Of a stretch of 64,000 nucleotides of DNA, positions 62,201 to 64,000 are shown piece by piece. The notes under the pieces are model-generated. The model was not told the origin of the DNA. It saw only the letters and a list, made by a program, of their open reading frames with translations, and did not search any database. Every line of letters begins with the position of its first letter. The stretch's first letter is position 1. The position numbers were made by a program, and so were the translations under genes. Source of the DNA: Paracamarosporium sp. OC-R06-R3 (taxonomy: Eukaryota; Ascomycota; Dothideomycetes; Pleosporales; Didymosphaeriaceae); contig JACVRA010000154.1 of NCBI GenBank assembly GCA_019828545.1, positions 1-64,000 on the forward strand, in the 5' to 3' direction.

Positions 62201-64000
62201 GCTTGGTGGCGCTGAGGATCGCGGGGCCAAATGGGCATTCCCCATGACCGCCCCTTCAGCTTCTAGAATCTCAGCTTCTCCATCGGAGGCTTGCCTCTCC
62301 GAATGGAACGCCATCAGACAGATATGCACACATCTCTAAGCACCGTTTCAAATCACGACGCGCTCCTCCGCCCACACAAAGAAAGTCTCCGTGGTTCAGG
62401 CGACCCATTCCCTCCACCGCCCCCCCTCGACGCCGAGCTAATTCTGCTTTTAAATCAACCTTGTACTCAAATAACACCAAGCTATTTTCCCTTCATGACC
62501 AATCTTCGTTCCGCACTCGTGAACACCCAAGAGCTGCCCATCTCTCGGCGCACACATCCGCGCACACTTCATTCCGGACCGGATCTAGGAGGTTCTTGCT
62601 ATACGAGGACAGGATAGCGCATCCTTTGCGCTAAAGTGAACCCTCGCTCGTACGTACCCTGCGCTGCTTCACCCTCACCGTTGGGTCAGTCCTGCTTGCT
62701 CGCCATTTCGTCTGACTTGCTCGCTTGCGTGGCAGACCCTCGCCAGGCGGCCTTCGCTCAGGAGCAAAAGGCGTGAGTGATCGCCAGTGCAGTGTGCCTG
62801 TCGGTCCCCCCAGCGCACGATGGCATTCCACTTGCGACGTAGCGTACCGTATCTCGCAGGGCCTGTATGGCTCGCGATGGATTTGGAAGCAGCACAGCGC
62901 AGCGATCCTAAACGTGGAACATGGCGATTTGGCCCGCCTCACCGCCCGCCCATGCACGCTGGTCTAAAGTAGCTTGTCGCCAACGGCTGGTGGGCGTGAG
63001 GGCTGAACGAAGGCCAAGCGCCGTCTTGCTTCGCACTCGGAAGCCAGCTACTGAGTACATGCCAACTATCGACACTCCGTTCGGCTATGCTGGCTATTCG
63101 CAGCATAGCCGGCTCGCTGCCTACTACCTCCCTACGGTAGCAAACGCGACGCCATGTCACAGTGCAACCAAGTCTTCGGGCGCACTCTGGCATACGCGGG
63201 TGAGGCATGGGCTCGCACCCTCGCATCCTTCCCAAAGCAGCTAATAATTCGCGAAATTCGCATTTCGAGCGGTCGTACGCTAGGGCGGCCTAGTGCGCAA
63301 GGCGCGCTCGACAGGTCAAGACTTCGCGAGAGGATGCGGCTGCGCTGGCTGGCGTGGGGCTGAATTGCACCGACGGCCTGGCTGGCCTGGCTGGCCGGAT
63401 GTCGCTCGCTCGCTGTGCAGCTCCACCGCACCGCACGGTACGGTATGTTATGGTATGGTATGGTATTGTGCCGTTTTGCACGGGACTGGGCTGGCCTCCC
63501 TCAGCACGGCACAGCGTCATCGCATCCCTGGCCCTCGTACTCGCCCACGACGGCGCTCCCCGCCCAGCCCATCCCATCCCATCCCATCCCATTCCGTCCC
63601 GTCTCATCGTGAGTCGCGCCGGGTCGAAAACTCGCGCTTTGCCCCGGCCGGCCCGCCGATCACATCCCTCTCCTCTGCTCTGCTCTCCTCTCTCCCCTCA
63701 GCTCCCCCCGGGGATAATTCTTTCGTCCGCCGGCCGCGTAGTCTGCCCGTGACCGAGTGTGCGTGCGGCTTGGCTAATTGCCGTTTTGTATGCTTTTGCT
63801 TGCGCGTCGGAGCCGCGTGGGTGATCGGCGGGGGGGCTTTGCTTGGGGTAGGCTTGCGAGCGGTGCGAGACGTGTGTGATAGGAGTGTTCGCATCTGCGT
63901 GTTAGGGTAGTAGCGTCGCGTCTCGACTTAGATGCACGGGATAGATAGGCATAGGTTTGGGGTTATTGCAGGGTGTGCGTGTGCTCGTGGGTCGGGGGTC
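59204..64000. other. gene-poor region with simple repeats at the right end
   Basis: No supported coding sequence. From about 63.3 kb the sequence becomes GC-rich with short tandem repeats (GCTGGCCTG around 63380, TATGG/TATGT at 63443-63468, CCCAT at 63567-63594, CTCTC/TGCTC around 63665-63700), resembling the stretch at 46.2-47.9 kb. Confidence 0.45.
63567..63594 (+). repeat. CCCAT pentanucleotide repeat
   Basis: About five consecutive CCCAT units ending in a CCCATT variant. Confidence 0.7.

Overview
The window is nuclear DNA of a filamentous ascomycete (Pezizomycotina; Dothideomycetes is my best guess, not proven). The evidence is many short introns (43-70 nt is usual) with GTRNGT-type donors, CTAAC/CTGAC branch sites and NAG acceptors; CFEM, Zn2Cys6, fungal bZIP, CorA-like and AIM9-like families; and a pogo/Fot1-type transposon. 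I spliced every gene by hand and checked phase at each junction, giving exon coordinates in each entry. No CRISPR, rRNA or convincing tRNA was seen.

Layout. 0-7 kb: a secreted DUF4360 protein (+) and a 1,421-residue CorA-like membrane protein (-). 7-17 kb: sparse DNA around a secreted GH28 pectinase with a 15-nt microexon, a DUF423 membrane protein and an APH-family kinase. 17-26 kb: a small secreted protein, an aquaglyceroporin-type channel with altered NPA boxes, an alpha/beta hydrolase, a 2.1-kb pogo/Fot1 element with one internal stop, and a GPI-type CFEM protein. 28-34 kb: SEC13, a degenerate tandem array of about 11 units, and a frameshifted AIM9-like phosphotransferase. 34-42.5 kb: a secreted alpha/beta hydrolase, a small LSB1/PIN3/csh3-like protein with no SH3 domain, and a 953-residue zinc-cluster regulator divergent from a tiny membrane protein. 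44-53 kb: PRP46 (splicing), ORC1 (replication origin licensing) and a bZIP regulator. 53-64 kb: nothing I can call a gene.

The genes do not form one pathway. Housekeeping genes (SEC13, PRP46, ORC1) are interspersed with secreted or surface proteins typical of substrate or host contact (DUF4360, GH28, CFEM, small secreted protein, secreted hydrolase). I found no convincing undescribed multi-gene system. The best leads are the SH3-less csh3-like protein, the altered aquaporin boxes, the GH28 microexon, the ~150-bp tandem array beside SEC13, and the 3.5-kb repeat-rich stretch between two convergent genes (PRP46 and ORC1).
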